A stretch of 64,000 nucleotides of DNA. Source: AP-15 sp963700195. GTDB lineage: Bacteria > Pseudomonadota > Alphaproteobacteria > ATCC43930 > CGMCC-115725. The notes below the pieces were generated by a model that saw only the letters and a list, made by a program, of their open reading frames with translations, was not told the DNA's origin and searched no databases. Position 1 is the first letter of the stretch, and every line of letters begins with the position of its first letter. The stretch spans positions 1-64,000 of the forward strand of contig CAVOWQ010000044.1 in NCBI GenBank assembly GCA_963700195.1. Reading direction: 5' to 3'. A program made the translations under genes and the position numbers. This document shows positions 36,857 through 46,412 of the stretch, piece by piece.

Positions 36857-37246
36857 GTGGACTGAGCCTTGACCGTCGGTGGCGCTTACCTACGTCAACT
36901 TGGCAGACCACAACAGGAGGCGAAACCCTGACCTTGCCTCCAACAGGTCGGAAGGGGCCGACCAAAAACTGCGGCATCGGCACATTCCCCCACGCGTGAC
37001 GGCCGACTGAGAATTCTACAGGGGTAATTTGGGCCTGAGCCTTCGTGGCGAGGGTGACGTCTCAAACCGAACATTTCGACGTTATCGGGCGCTAGTGGCA
37101 CCGGATCTGTCGCCGAAAGACCTATCGGCGGTGTGTCATTTTCGTGACCGCATAACCCTTGTGTTGCCGAATATTGAACCCTCGATCGGCCATCTAACCA
37201 GCAATCCGCTGGAAATTTTGGAACACACCAAACGTGGAGATAGCGT
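36857..37246. other. Intergenic stretch without a gene
   Basis: About 390 bp before the DUF4168 gene. Only short frames on both strands without motif; no RNA gene or clear promoter is seen. Confidence 0.3.
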
Positions 37247-37663
37247 ATGCAGTGTACCGAACACCAAGCCGCCACGACGCGTCTGTTGCAGCCTTTGGCT
37301 GCAGCCATACTCGGCCTCGCTGGGCTCCTGCTGTCGCCAGCGGCAAACGCCCAGATAGGCCAAACGCCAGCTCCGCCTCACGCGCAATCTCCCTCTCCGA
37401 CCATTTCGGACGAGAAGCTGAATGCAGCTGCCGCGGCCATAGGGCAGGTGACCAGCATCAGGCAGAGCTATGAACCCAAGATCGCGGCAGCAGCGCCGTC
37501 CGATAAACAACGTATGGCCGACGAAGCAAACAGCGCGATGAAGAAGGCGGTTACAGATCAAGGTCTCACCGTGGATGAATACAATTCAATTATTCGCACC
37601 GCCAAAAATGACCCCGGTGTCCGCCAAAAGCTCTCTCAGCGCATTCCCAATTCCGGCCAGTAG
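37247..37663 (+). CDS. DUF4168-type exported protein
   Basis: A 138-aa protein with a signal peptide (LLQPLAAAILGLAGLLLSPA, then ANA for cleavage). The mature helical domain ISDEKLNAAAAAIGQVTSIR to LTVDEYNSIIRTAKNDPGVR matches DUF4168, found in periplasmic proteins of unknown role. GTGGAGATAGCG before the ATG is the ribosome site. It is probably translated with the next gene, 4 bp downstream. Confidence 0.8.
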   Translation: MQCTEHQAATTRLLQPLAAAILGLAGLLLSPAANAQIGQTPAPPHAQSPSPTISDEKLNAAAAAIGQVTSIRQSYEPKIAAAAPSDKQRMADEANSAMKKAVTDQGLTVDEYNSIIRTAKNDPGVRQKLSQRIPNSGQ

Positions 37664-37667
37664 AGGT

Positions 37668-37967
37668 ATGAAAATGGCATCCACCAACCGCATCACTGAG
37701 GCAAAGCAAATGGCTCAAACACTCGGTATAATCGTGGGGGCTGCCTCCTGCTGCGAAGAAGTGACGGAAGAACGTGTCAATTCCGTCAGTACAAAATTGC
37801 GACAGCTCGTCTCGGTCACGGCCGATGACACGGCCGATGCCGATGCTGCCGACAGAGAGTTTTCAGCAGCGCTTGAAGCTGGCAAGACCGCGGTCGAGAG
37901 TGGGCGAATCGACCCCCACTACGCGGAGGCCACGCTCATCGAACTCGAAGAGCAACTCTCAACATAG
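37668..37967 (+). CDS. Small hypothetical protein, 99 aa
   Basis: A soluble helical protein (TNRITEAKQMAQTLGIIVGA and VNSVSTKLRQLVSVTADDTA) that starts AGAGGTATG four bases after the DUF4168 stop, so it is part of the same transcript. Two adjacent cysteines near residue 28 stand out. No family recognised. Confidence 0.65.
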   Translation: MKMASTNRITEAKQMAQTLGIIVGAASCCEEVTEERVNSVSTKLRQLVSVTADDTADADAADREFSAALEAGKTAVESGRIDPHYAEATLIELEEQLST

Positions 37968-38016
37968 TGGCGGTAAAGCGAGGCGGCGGCTCACCGCTGC
38001 CTCGCTTCCCTCTCAG

Positions 38017-39167
38017 TTAAGGCCGAACCGCTTCATCCGCCATCCCGAATACCAATTGCGGTGCGCTAAAGCCGGCCAGCCTAAATTCACCGAGAGAGGT
38101 GAATTCTCCTGCGCAGTGGCGCGCGAATTCACCGGAGGCGAGGATTGCGCGGCCCAACTGGCTGGTCAGCTTTTCGATGCGGGCGGCACAATTGACGGCT
38201 GGACCAATGCAAGTGAAATCCAGCCGATTGCCGCTGCCGATATTGCCGTAGAGGACATCGCCGATGTGCAACGCCAAGCCGAAGCGCAGCCCCGGCATGG
38301 CCGAATCCGAGAGGGCGGCGACGTTTGCCTGTGCCCGGCGCGCGGCATCGAGTGCGCGTTCGCACACCTCGGTTTCGTTGCCCGCGATCGTAAAAATCGC
38401 CAGCAGCCCGTCGCCCATGAATTTCAGCACCTCGGCGCCGTGCTCGAGGATCACCGGTACCTGGCAGTCGAAATAGCGGTTGAGGAGATCGATCAGAACC
38501 GGCGGCGGCAGACTGTCGGCCAAGGCGGTGAACCCGCGCATGTCCGACAGCCAGATCGCCGCGTGGATCTCTTCGATATCGCCGCGGCGGATATGCCCGG
38601 CGAGGATGCGCTCGCCAGCGTCGTGCCCGACATAGGTATCGAGCAGCGTGCTCCCCATCCGGCGCAGGGCTCGGATCTCGGCGACCCGCGCCAGCGGAGT
38701 GATGATCGCCTCGATACCGGCTATCTGCGCGTCGGTGAAGCCACCGGGCTGACGCGTTGTGCAGGTTACCGCGTGAATGGCGCCGTCGGTGAAGAGGAGC
38801 GGCGACGCGAGATAATCGGTTATTCCTTCGGCGCGAAGCTCGGAAAGGACCGGAAAATCCACGGCACAATCCGGGTCGGCGAGCTTGCGGCGGAGCGCGC
38901 GCCCGGTCGCATAAACTTGCGCAATCGGATTCTCGAGGAAAGCCGTACTTTCGAGAAGCTCGAATGGTGCTTCTGAAACCTCGACCTCAGTCCCCGGCCG
39001 CCAAATAAATCGGCGACCCATGATCTTGCGGGTGCAGAGTGCGCACGAACACTGCGACCCGCCACAGCGGGATGCCGCAAGCGACGAGCCGCTCGCTTAA
39101 TTGCGCCAGTACCTGGACCGGCTGCGGCGCCGACCGGGCGCCGTCAATCAGCCATTCGGCAATCGCT
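38017..39167 (-). CDS. Soluble class III adenylate/guanylate cyclase, frameshifted N-terminus
   Basis: From the ATG at 39021 a 334-aa frame reads a GAF-like region and a cyclase domain with ERILAGHIRRGDIEEIHAAI, the metal-site LSDMRGFTALAD and the second aspartate in LKFMGDGLLAIFTIAG. Upstream, another frame reads IAEWLIDGARSAPQPVQVLA up to LWRVAVFVRTLHPQ and would run directly into MGRRFIWRPG if one base near 39015 were removed. I take the true gene to reach to about 39167. It makes cAMP or cGMP. It is convergent with the small genes to its left. Confidence 0.8.
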
Positions 39168-39256
39168 GTGATGTTCAGTGTTGGGCATCGGGACCGAATT
39201 GATCGCTTCTATATCGCGGCTCATGTTACGGTACCTCGCTAAGGATGAGGAGCAAC

Positions 39257-40164
39257 ATGACGATCGAGGTCACTCCGCTTCACCCAACTCTAGGCGCCGA
39301 AGTACGCGGCGTCGATCTCACCCGTCCAGTGTTGCCCGACGTCTTCGTCGAGATCGAAGCGGCCTTCAACCGCCATGGCATCCTCGTCTTCCCTGAGCAG
39401 CCGGTGAGCGACGAACAGCAACTGGGGTTCAGCCAGCTGTTCGGCCCCCTCGAAGTCAACCCGAACTATGCCGGCGCTAAGATGCGGCTGCGCCCCGATG
39501 TCGCCGACATTTCCAACCTCGACGCGGAGGGACGGGTGCTGGCGCGCGACGACACGCCGCAACCTGTTCAACCTCGGCAACCAGCTGTGGCATACCGACA
39601 GTTCGTTCAAGCGCATTCCCGCGAAATGCTCGCTGCTGTCGGCCCGCGAGCTGCCATTATCGGGCCCGAAGGGCGGCGGCGAGACCGAATTCGCCGACTT
39701 GCGAGCGGCCTGGGACGCGCTGCCCGAGGCGAGAAAGCGCGAGCTCGGCGGGCTCGTCGTCGAGCACAGCATCTTCTGCTCGCGTAGCCAGATCGGCTTT
39801 GCCGATTTCAACGACGAGATCTTCAAGCAACTGCCGCCAGTGCCGCAGGCGCTGGTGCGGCATCACCCGGCCTCGGGCCGCACCAGCCTCTACCTCGCGT
39901 CGCATGCCTCGCATATCGTCGGCTGGCCGGTCGGAAGAGGGCAGGGGGCTGATCGAGGAGTTGATCGCCTTTGCGACCCAGCCGCAATTCGTCTACCAGC
40001 ACCGCTGGACGGTCGGCGACCTCGTCATCTGGGACAATCGCTGCACAATGCATCGCGGCCGCCCCTACGACGACACCCAGCGCCGCGTCCTGCACCGCAC
40101 GACGGTGTCGGACCGGGCCAACACGTTGGAGCAGGAGGGGTTGGCAGCAATTTCTGCGGCCTGA
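39257..40164 (+). CDS. TauD/TfdA family Fe(II)/2-oxoglutarate dioxygenase, two frameshifts
   Basis: The ATG at 39257 follows AGGATGAGGAGC. The frame EVTPLHPTLGAEVRGVDLTR shifts near 39552 and again near 39932 (an extra G in GGTCGGAAGAG). It reads on as LWHTDSSFKRIPAKCSLLSA (the HxD iron ligands), then DNRCTMHRGRPYDDTQRRVL (distal His and the 2-oxoglutarate Arg). Corrected length is about 301 aa, normal for the family. It hydroxylates a sulfonate or aryloxyalkanoate, but the substrate is not evident. Confidence 0.85.
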
Positions 40165-40210
40165 CTGCCGTCAGGCCCCTCAGGACAGCCTCAGGTGGGG
40201 CGCGACAGGT

Positions 40211-40564
40211 TCACGGCATCATGTTGGAGTTGAGGTTGGCGATGATCCAGATTGAGCCGGTGATGACGAGAAAGACGATCAGCAGGCCGAAGGCAAGGGC
40301 CAGAATATTGTTCGTGTTGTCGGCCCCGCTGCCCAGGTGCAGAAAGAAGACGAGGTGGACGCCGATCTGCGCGAAGGCGAGCACGACCAACCCGACCGCT
40401 ATACCGGGGGGCCACAGCAAATGGGTTTGCGAGACGACGAAAGAGACGATCGTCGCGAGGATGGCGAGGCCGAGCCCCGCAGTGTACGACAGAAAGTTCG
40501 CCGTGGACTCTTGGTGTTCTACACCCGGTGTGCGGTCGTCGAGCAGGCGGTCGTCGCCGTCCAT
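40211..40564 (-). CDS. cyoD: Cytochrome o ubiquinol oxidase subunit IV (CyoD)
   Basis: A 117-aa protein with three hydrophobic helices (AGLGLAILATIVSFVVSQTH, PGIAVGLVVLAFAQIGVHLV and ILALAFGLLIVFLVITGSIW). The pattern HLVFFLHL is the CyoD signature. Its start overlaps the stop of cyoC (ATGA), so subunits are translationally coupled. A cyoE (heme o synthase) gene is not adjacent. Confidence 0.92.
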   Translation of the reverse strand: MDGDDRLLDDRTPGVEHQESTANFLSYTAGLGLAILATIVSFVVSQTHLLWPPGIAVGLVVLAFAQIGVHLVFFLHLGSGADNTNNILALAFGLLIVFLVITGSIWIIANLNSNMMP

Positions 40565-41190
40565 CAGCCCACTCCCATTAAGTAAACCAAGGTCAGCACC
40601 CCGACCCAGATGATGTCCAATGCGTGCCAGAACAGGCTCCAGCACAACAGACGTCGGAGCACGTGAGGGCGCAGGCCTTTGGCGATAACCTGCGCTACCA
40701 TGTAGATGAGCCAGATGAGGCCGCTGGTAACATGCGCTCCGTGCATACCCACCAAGGTGAAGAACCCGGACAGGAATGCACTGCGCGAGGGCCCGGCGCC
40801 CTTTCCGACCATGCCGGCGAATTCCGAGATCTCGATGAACAGGAAGGCCGCACCCAGCACGAACGTGAATACCGCGAAGACCAGAAAGCGGCCCCGCTGC
40901 CGCCGCTCGGCGGACAACGCCCCGAGCCCGCACGTGTAGCTCGAGAACAACAGGCACATAGTCTCGATAAAGACATTGCGCAGATTGAACAGCTCGGATC
41001 CGGTCGGTCCGCCGGCGGTGTTGCCCGACAACACCGCATAGGCCGCGAACAGCCCCGAGAACATGACGATGTCGCTGAGGATGAAGATCCAGAAGCCGTA
41101 GGCGACGACGATCCGCGTCGGGGCCGGTCCGCCGCCGCCCCGCCCCCGCACGAGCTCGGTGGGAGCCGCGTCAAACGTCGCTACCGTCAT
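40564..41190 (-). CDS. cyoC: Cytochrome o ubiquinol oxidase subunit III (CyoC)
   Basis: A 208-aa membrane protein with five hydrophobic segments. The blocks IVVAYGFWIFILSDIVMFSG, LFLFIEISEFAGMV-like AAFLFIEISEFAGMVGKG and LVGMHGAHVTSGLIWLIYMV define a heme-copper oxidase subunit III. It overlaps cyoB by 4 bp at the start and cyoD at the end. Confidence 0.94.
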   Translation of the reverse strand: MTVATFDAAPTELVRGRGGGGPAPTRIVVAYGFWIFILSDIVMFSGLFAAYAVLSGNTAGGPTGSELFNLRNVFIETMCLLFSSYTCGLGALSAERRQRGRFLVFAVFTFVLGAAFLFIEISEFAGMVGKGAGPSRSAFLSGFFTLVGMHGAHVTSGLIWLIYMVAQVIAKGLRPHVLRRLLCWSLFWHALDIIWVGVLTLVYLMGVG

Positions 41191-43173
41191 GCGGGCCGCC
41201 CCAGGCCCAACCGGGCCCGTTCCATCCGCGCAATTTCGTTGGCCGGGATTTCGCGCTCGCGATCCTCGCTCCAGCCGAAGACCAGGACCGTAACGGCGAT
41301 GGCGAGGAGGCCGATGATCACCAACCACGAGATGTGCCAGATCGCCGAAAAGCCGGCAATCACCGCAAAAAAAGCGATGACAAAGCCGATGGGACTGTTA
41401 CGCGGCATCTCGATCGTCTGATAGGCGGGTTCGACCCCGGACGGTCCGTTTGGGATCAGCCCCCTGCGCTTCATCTCCCAGAAGGCGTCGATCGTCTCGA
41501 CGCGGGGCAATATCGCAAAATTGTAGGCCGGGGGCGGCGACGAGGTCGACCACTCCAAGGTGCGACCGTTCCACGGGTCGCCGGTCAGGTCGCGGCGGAC
41601 TTCACGCGTGCGGATGCTGACATAGAGCTGCACGATCTGGCAAAGAATGGCGAGGAAAATGACGAGGGCGCCGGCCTCCGCGACCAGAAGCAGCGGCTGC
41701 CAGCTCGGGTCGGGAATGTGCTGCAGGCGCCGCGTCATGCCCATCAGGCCGAGCATGTAGAGCGGCATGAAGGCGAGATAAAAGCCGATGAGCCAGCACC
41801 AGAAGCTGGCCTTGCCCCACCATTCGTCGAGGGTGAAACCGAACGCTTTCGGAAACCAATAATTGTAGCCGGCCATCGCACCGAACACGACGCCGCCGAT
41901 GATGACGTTGTGGAAATGGGCGACCAGAAACACGCTGTTGTGCAGCACGAAATCGACCGGCGGCACCGCCAAGAGAACCCCCGTCATGCCGCCAATGACA
42001 AAGGTGACCATAAAGCCGATCGCAAACAGAATGGGGGTCGTGAAGACGATCCGACCACGGAATAAGGTGAACAGCCAGTTGAAGATTTTGACGCCGGTCG
42101 GCACCGCAATGATCGCCGACATGATGCCGAAGAAGGCGTTGACGTCGGCGCCCGCCCCCATTGTGAAGAAGTGATGCAGCCAAACTGTGAATGAGAGGAT
42201 GCAGATCCCAAGAGTGGCGAGAACCATCGAGCGGTAGCTGAACAGCCCCTTGCCGGAAAAGGTCGCGACCACTTCGGAGAAGACGCCAAACGCCGGCAGG
42301 ATCAGGATGTAGACTTCGGGATGGCCCCACGCCCAAAACAGGTTGACATACATCATCTGGTTGCCGCCGGCGTCGTTGGTAAAGAAGTGCATGCCGAGGT
42401 AACGGTCGAGCAGCAGCATCACGAAGGTCGCAGTCAGAATGGGAAAGGCCGCGATAATCAGCATGTTCGCGGCCAGTGCGGTCCAGCAGAACACCGGCAT
42501 GCGGAAATAGATCATGCCAGGGGCGCGCAATTTGAGGATCGTGGTCACAAAATTGACGCCGGTCAGCAACGTGCCGATGCCGGAGATCTGCAATGACCAC
42601 AGGTAGTAATCGACGCCGACATCGGGCGAAAAGGCGAGCTCGGACAGGGGTGGATAGCCCATCCAGCCGGTGCGCGCGAAATTGCCGATGACGAGCGACA
42701 CGTTGACCAGGAGCGCGCCCGATGCCGTCAGCCAAAAGCTGACCGAGTTGAGCACAGGAAAGGCGACGTCGCGCACGCCGAGCTGCAGCGGGACGACAAG
42801 GTTCATCAATCCGATGACGAACGGCATCGCCACGAAAAAAATCATGATCGTGCCGTGCGCCGAGAAGATCTGGTCGTAGTGATCGGGCGGCAGGTATCCC
42901 TGACGCGTTGCCGACGGCGATCGCTTGCTGCGAGCGCATCATGATCGCATCGGAATAGCCGCGCAGCAGCATGACCAACCCGAGAGTGAAGTACATGACG
43001 CCGATCCGCTTGTGGTCGACGCTGGTAATCCACTCTTTCCAGAGATACGGCCACCACCCCTTCACGGTGACGAGCCCGAGCACGGCCAGAATGACGATGA
43101 CGACCACAGCTGCCGCGAATAGCGGGATAGGCTCGTTGAACGGAATTGCGGCCCAGCTCAGCCTGCCCAGCAT
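41187..43173 (-). CDS. cyoB: Cytochrome o ubiquinol oxidase subunit I (CyoB), one frameshift
   Basis: The catalytic subunit, 661 aa after correction. It starts MLGRLSWAAIPFNEPIPLFA, loses frame near 42905 by one base (GGATACCTG), and resumes YLPPDHYDQIFSAHGTIMIF. The heme-copper ligands are visible in AWGHPEVYILILP (His-Tyr cross-link), VWLHHFFTMGAGADV and the heme histidines in FLVAHFHNVIIGG. The enzyme reduces oxygen to water with quinol and pumps protons. The start is one base after the cyoA stop. Confidence 0.93.
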
Positions 43174-43174
43174 C

Positions 43175-44131
43175 TCAACCTCCCGTTTGCTGCGCCGGCG
43201 GACACCAAGCCGCGCCGGCGGGCTTTTCGGGACTCCCCGTCGTCTGGTCGATGATGCGGTCGAACAGTTTCGGGTCGACCGAGCGATAGGTCGTCGGCGG
43301 CACGGCTTGGCTCGGCTTTGCCAATTCGGCGTAGCCGGCATCGTCGAGCGCAGAGCCGGCGCCGCGCGCCTGCGCAACCCAGGCGTCGAAATCGCCGGCT
43401 GGCACTGCCTTGACGATGAACCGCATGTCCGAAAACCCGTCGCCGCTGAAATTTGCCGAGAAACCGGGATATTCACCTGTCTCAGCCGCGAGCAGGTTGA
43501 GGTGGGTGGTCATCCCTCCCATCGTGTAGATCTGGCTGCCGAGCTGCGGCACGAAGAACGAATTCATCACCGTCGCCGAGGTCAGGCGGAAGTCGACCGG
43601 GGTTCCGACCGGCACGACCAATTGGTTGACCGCGGCAACGCCCTGATCGGGGTAGATGAACAGCCACTTCCAATCGAGCGCCACGACGTCGACCCGAAGC
43701 GGCTTGGCGTCCGCCGGGATCGGCGCCCGCGGATCGAGCTGATGGGAACCGATCCAGATGACCCCGCCTAGCAGGATCACGATCAGCGCCGGGATCGACC
43801 AGGTGACGAACTCGATGCGGCCTTCATAGGCTTCATCCCAGGCGCGGCTGGCGCCGGCGTTGGACGACCTGTACCACCAGGCAAACCCCAAAGTCGCCAG
43901 GATCACAGGAACCACGACGACAAGCATGATTGCCGTCGCATTGAAGAGGAGGAGCCGTTCCGCCGACGCGACGGGACCCTGCGGATCCAAGATTCCGGCC
44001 GGCTGACAGGAAGTGACGAGCAGCGCGGCGCATACCAGCGGCCAGCGAAGCAAGCCGAAATATCGAGGCCCGTGCCGCGCGGATGCGGCGCCGTGCAGCG
44101 GGTCAGGGGCCGTGTATGGCCAGTCGTGCAT
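43175..44131 (-). CDS. cyoA: Cytochrome o ubiquinol oxidase subunit II (CyoA), lipoprotein
   Basis: A 318-aa protein from the ATG at 44131. It has a lipobox (LVCAALLVTSCQPAG), two transmembrane helices (TAIMLVVVVPVILATLGFAW, SIPALIVILLGGVIWIGSHQ) and a periplasmic cupredoxin-like domain (VVALDWKWLFIYPDQGVAAV). It lacks the copper-A ligands, as expected for quinol oxidases, and the C-terminal end WCPPAQQTGG differs from most. First gene of the operon, divergent from gntR. Confidence 0.94.
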   Translation of the reverse strand: MHDWPYTAPDPLHGAASARHGPRYFGLLRWPLVCAALLVTSCQPAGILDPQGPVASAERLLLFNATAIMLVVVVPVILATLGFAWWYRSSNAGASRAWDEAYEGRIEFVTWSIPALIVILLGGVIWIGSHQLDPRAPIPADAKPLRVDVVALDWKWLFIYPDQGVAAVNQLVVPVGTPVDFRLTSATVMNSFFVPQLGSQIYTMGGMTTHLNLLAAETGEYPGFSANFSGDGFSDMRFIVKAVPAGDFDAWVAQARGAGSALDDAGYAELAKPSQAVPPTTYRSVDPKLFDRIIDQTTGSPEKPAGAAWCPPAQQTGG

Positions 44132-44264
44132 GGAGGCCTCCGCTACACTGGATGGCACGGAAAATCGTGCAATATCCCAACCATCGAGTTTAGTTAAATT
44201 GCCGCGGCTTGCCAATCCCGCGCGCCCACGGCTGAGGGCGCAAAAGCGGGTTGCCGGGCCATCT

Positions 44265-44279
44265 GGTATGCCATATACC
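44265..44279 (+). promoter_or_regulatory. Probable GntR-type operator (palindrome)
   Basis: GGTATGCCATATACC is a perfect 5-bp inverted repeat GGTAT/ATACC with a 5-base spacer, the size and spacing expected of a FadR-subfamily GntR binding site. It lies just before the gntR start and 134 bp upstream of cyoA, so the regulator could control itself and perhaps the cyo operon. Confidence 0.5.
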
Positions 44280-44285
44280 TCCGTT

Positions 44286-45101
44286 ATGTCCGAAATCAGC
44301 CCGATCCTCGCCATGCCTCGGCTGGACACCAGCACCACCTTTCGCAAGGAAGCCTATGCCGCGTTGAAGCGGGCGATCACCGCGATGGACATCTACGACC
44401 ATCCGGAGGAGATCCGGCTCGACGAGCGGCGGCTGTCGGAGGGACTCGGCGTCAGCCGCACGCCGATCCGTGAGGCGATGACCCTGCTCGAGCAGGAAGG
44501 GTTCGTGCGGACCCGCCCGCGTCGCGGCATCTTTGTCGTGCGCAAGACCAAGCGCGAGATCGTGGAGATGATCACCGTTGTGGCGGCGCTCGAAAGCATG
44601 GCGGCGCGGCTCGCGGCTGAGCGAGGTTCGGCGGGGGAGACCGCTGGCTTGCACCGGCTGATGGACGAATTCAGATCAGGGAACAGCGGCGATCGGCTCG
44701 ACGAATATTCCGATGCGAACATCGCCTTTCACCAGGCGATTATCAGGATGAGCGGCTGCTCCTTGCTCGCGGAGATGACGGAAAACTTGTTCATCCACAT
44801 GCGCGCGATCCGCAAGATCACAATCCATCAGGAAAACCGGGCCGCGCGTTCGATTGCGGACCATTTCAGAATCATCGAGGCGCTCGAGCACCGCGACCCC
44901 GACCTCGCCGAGCGGCTGGCTCGCGAGCACACCTTGGGGCTCGCCGCGCATGTCGAGCAGCACGGCGATTTTCTCGACACGCCGCAGAACGATGTACAAA
45001 TAGGCTCAACCGTCACCCCCCGAAAAGCGGGGGCTCAGGGCGACCGTCCCGGACCTGCAGCCTTGCGTTCCCGCTTTCGCGGGAATGACGAATTAAGGTG
45101 A
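44286..45101 (+). CDS. GntR/FadR-family transcription regulator
   Basis: A 271-aa regulator starting MSEISPILAMPRLDTSTTFR (ATG 44286; an ATG at 44268 sits inside the operator). It has the winged helix LDERRLSEGLGVSRTPIREA and MTLLEQEGFVRTRPRRGIFV, and an all-helical FCD effector domain with metal ligands in DANIAFHQAIIRMSG and IADHFRIIEALEHRD. The last 30 or so residues (after about residue 240) are encoded by a palindromic repeat and look fortuitous. It probably senses a carboxylate or acyl-CoA and controls frc and the formate dehydrogenase. Confidence 0.93.
   Translation: MSEISPILAMPRLDTSTTFRKEAYAALKRAITAMDIYDHPEEIRLDERRLSEGLGVSRTPIREAMTLLEQEGFVRTRPRRGIFVVRKTKREIVEMITVVAALESMAARLAAERGSAGETAGLHRLMDEFRSGNSGDRLDEYSDANIAFHQAIIRMSGCSLLAEMTENLFIHMRAIRKITIHQENRAARSIADHFRIIEALEHRDPDLAERLAREHTLGLAAHVEQHGDFLDTPQNDVQIGSTVTPRKAGAQGDRPGPAALRSRFRGNDELR
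45008..45098. repeat. Intergenic palindromic repeat (CATTCCCGCGAAAGCGGG type)
   Basis: About 90 bp with the segments CCCCCGAAAAGCGGGGGC and TTCCCGCTTTCGCGGGAA, both perfect or near-perfect hairpins. This is the widespread proteobacterial palindrome whose translation in this frame gives SRFRGNDE. It lies at the end of gntR and before frc. Confidence 0.8.
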
Positions 45102-45109
45102 GGCGAACG

Positions 45110-46339
45110 ATGAGCAAAGCTCTGGAAGGTGTGCGTGTTCTCGATCTGAGCCATGTCCAGGCGGGGCCGACCGGCACGCAACTTCTGGCGTGGATGGGCG
45201 CCGATGTCATCAAGATCGAGATGCCGGGCCGCGGCGACATCACCCGCGGCCAGTTGCAGGACGTGAAAGGGGCCGACAGCCTCTATTTCACGATGCTGAA
45301 TTCGAACAAGCGCAGCATCACCGTCAATCTGAAGTCCCCCAAGGGCAAGAAGGTCATCGAGGACCTGGTGCGGCGCTGCGATGTCGTGCTCGAAAATTTC
45401 GGGCCCGGGGTGCTCGATCGGCAGGGTTTTACGTGGGAACGCTTTCAGGAATTGAACCCGCGGATCATCTACGCCTCGATCAAGGGCTTCGGTCCTGGGC
45501 CGTACCAGGATTGCAAGGCCTATGAGAATGTCGCGCAATGCATGGGCGGTGCGGCGAGCACGACCGGCTGGGAGGACGGTCCGCCGACCGTGACCGGCGC
45601 GCAGATCGGCGACAGCGGCACTGGCGTCCACACGATCGCCGGCATCCTCGCGGCGCTCTATCAGCGCGAGCGCACCGGCAGGGGCCAGCGGGTCGAGGTC
45701 GCGATGACCGATGCGGTGCTGAATTTGTGCCGGGTCAAGATGCGCGACCAGCAGCGGCTGATGCGTGGGCCTCTGCCAGAGTATCCGAACAAGGAATTCG
45801 GGGATGCGGTGCCGCGCGCCGGCAATGCCTCGGGCGGCGGACAACCGGGTGCGGCGTTGCGCTGCGCGCCGGGCGGCCCCAATGACTATGTCTATGTCAT
45901 CATCCAGCCGCCGAGCTGGGAGCCGCTGATGAAGCTGTGCGGCCGCAAGGAGCTGATCACCGATCCGGGATACGCGACGCCGCAGGCGCGTTTGCCAAAG
46001 ATCCCCGAGTGCTTCTCGATCATCGAGAAATGGACGATGACCAAGACCAAATTCGAGGTCATGAAGGCGCTCAACGACGTCGACGTGCCGTGCGGCCCGA
46101 TCCTGTCGATGAAGGACATTTACGAAGACAAGTCGCTCTACGAACGCGGCTTTCTGGTCGAGGTCGATCATCCGACGCGCGGCCGTTACGTCCAGGTCGG
46201 CTCGCCGATCAAGCTCTCCGACTCGCCGGTCGAGGTCAAGCGCTCGCCGCTCCTCGGCGAGCACACCGACGAGATCCTCGACTGGCTCGGCTACGGCAAG
46301 GACGACATCGCGGCACTGCACAAGGAAGGGGCGGTTTAG
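45110..46339 (+). CDS. frc: Formyl-CoA:oxalate CoA-transferase / family III CoA-transferase
   Basis: A 409-aa protein, ATG at 45110 after AGGCGAACG. It carries the family III core: VLDLSHVQAGPTGTQLLAWM, ADVIKIEMPGRGDITR, LEDLVRRCDVVLENFGPGVL-like (IEDLVRRCDVVLENFGPGVL) and the catalytic aspartate in VAMTDAVLNL. The GGQPGAALRCAPGGPNDYVY loop matches Frc's mobile lid. It converts oxalate to oxalyl-CoA using formyl-CoA. Its neighbours are the regulator and a formate dehydrogenase, which supports oxalate-formate metabolism, but the decarboxylase gene oxc is not in the window. Confidence 0.85.
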   Translation: MSKALEGVRVLDLSHVQAGPTGTQLLAWMGADVIKIEMPGRGDITRGQLQDVKGADSLYFTMLNSNKRSITVNLKSPKGKKVIEDLVRRCDVVLENFGPGVLDRQGFTWERFQELNPRIIYASIKGFGPGPYQDCKAYENVAQCMGGAASTTGWEDGPPTVTGAQIGDSGTGVHTIAGILAALYQRERTGRGQRVEVAMTDAVLNLCRVKMRDQQRLMRGPLPEYPNKEFGDAVPRAGNASGGGQPGAALRCAPGGPNDYVYVIIQPPSWEPLMKLCGRKELITDPGYATPQARLPKIPECFSIIEKWTMTKTKFEVMKALNDVDVPCGPILSMKDIYEDKSLYERGFLVEVDHPTRGRYVQVGSPIKLSDSPVEVKRSPLLGEHTDEILDWLGYGKDDIAALHKEGAV

Positions 46340-46365
46340 ACCACGCTATGATCCATCACGGTTTC

Positions 46366-46399
46366 TCCCTCTCCCCCCTGAAGGGGGGAGAGGGGCTTG
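46366..46399. repeat. Intergenic hairpin CTCTCCCCCC / GGGGGGAGAG
   Basis: CTCTCCCCCCTGAAGGGGGG plus AGAG is a perfect 10-bp stem with a 4-base loop. It is of the same class as the larger palindrome at 29780-29932 and lies between frc and the formate dehydrogenase genes. It could act as a terminator or mRNA-stabilising hairpin. Confidence 0.7.
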
Positions 46400-46412
46400 C
46401 TGCGGGCCTCAA

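Noticed and set aside
44268..44285. Upstream ATG start for gntR
   Set aside because: It sits inside the GGTATGCCATATACC palindrome, which is better explained as operator; ATG 44286 fits the family start.
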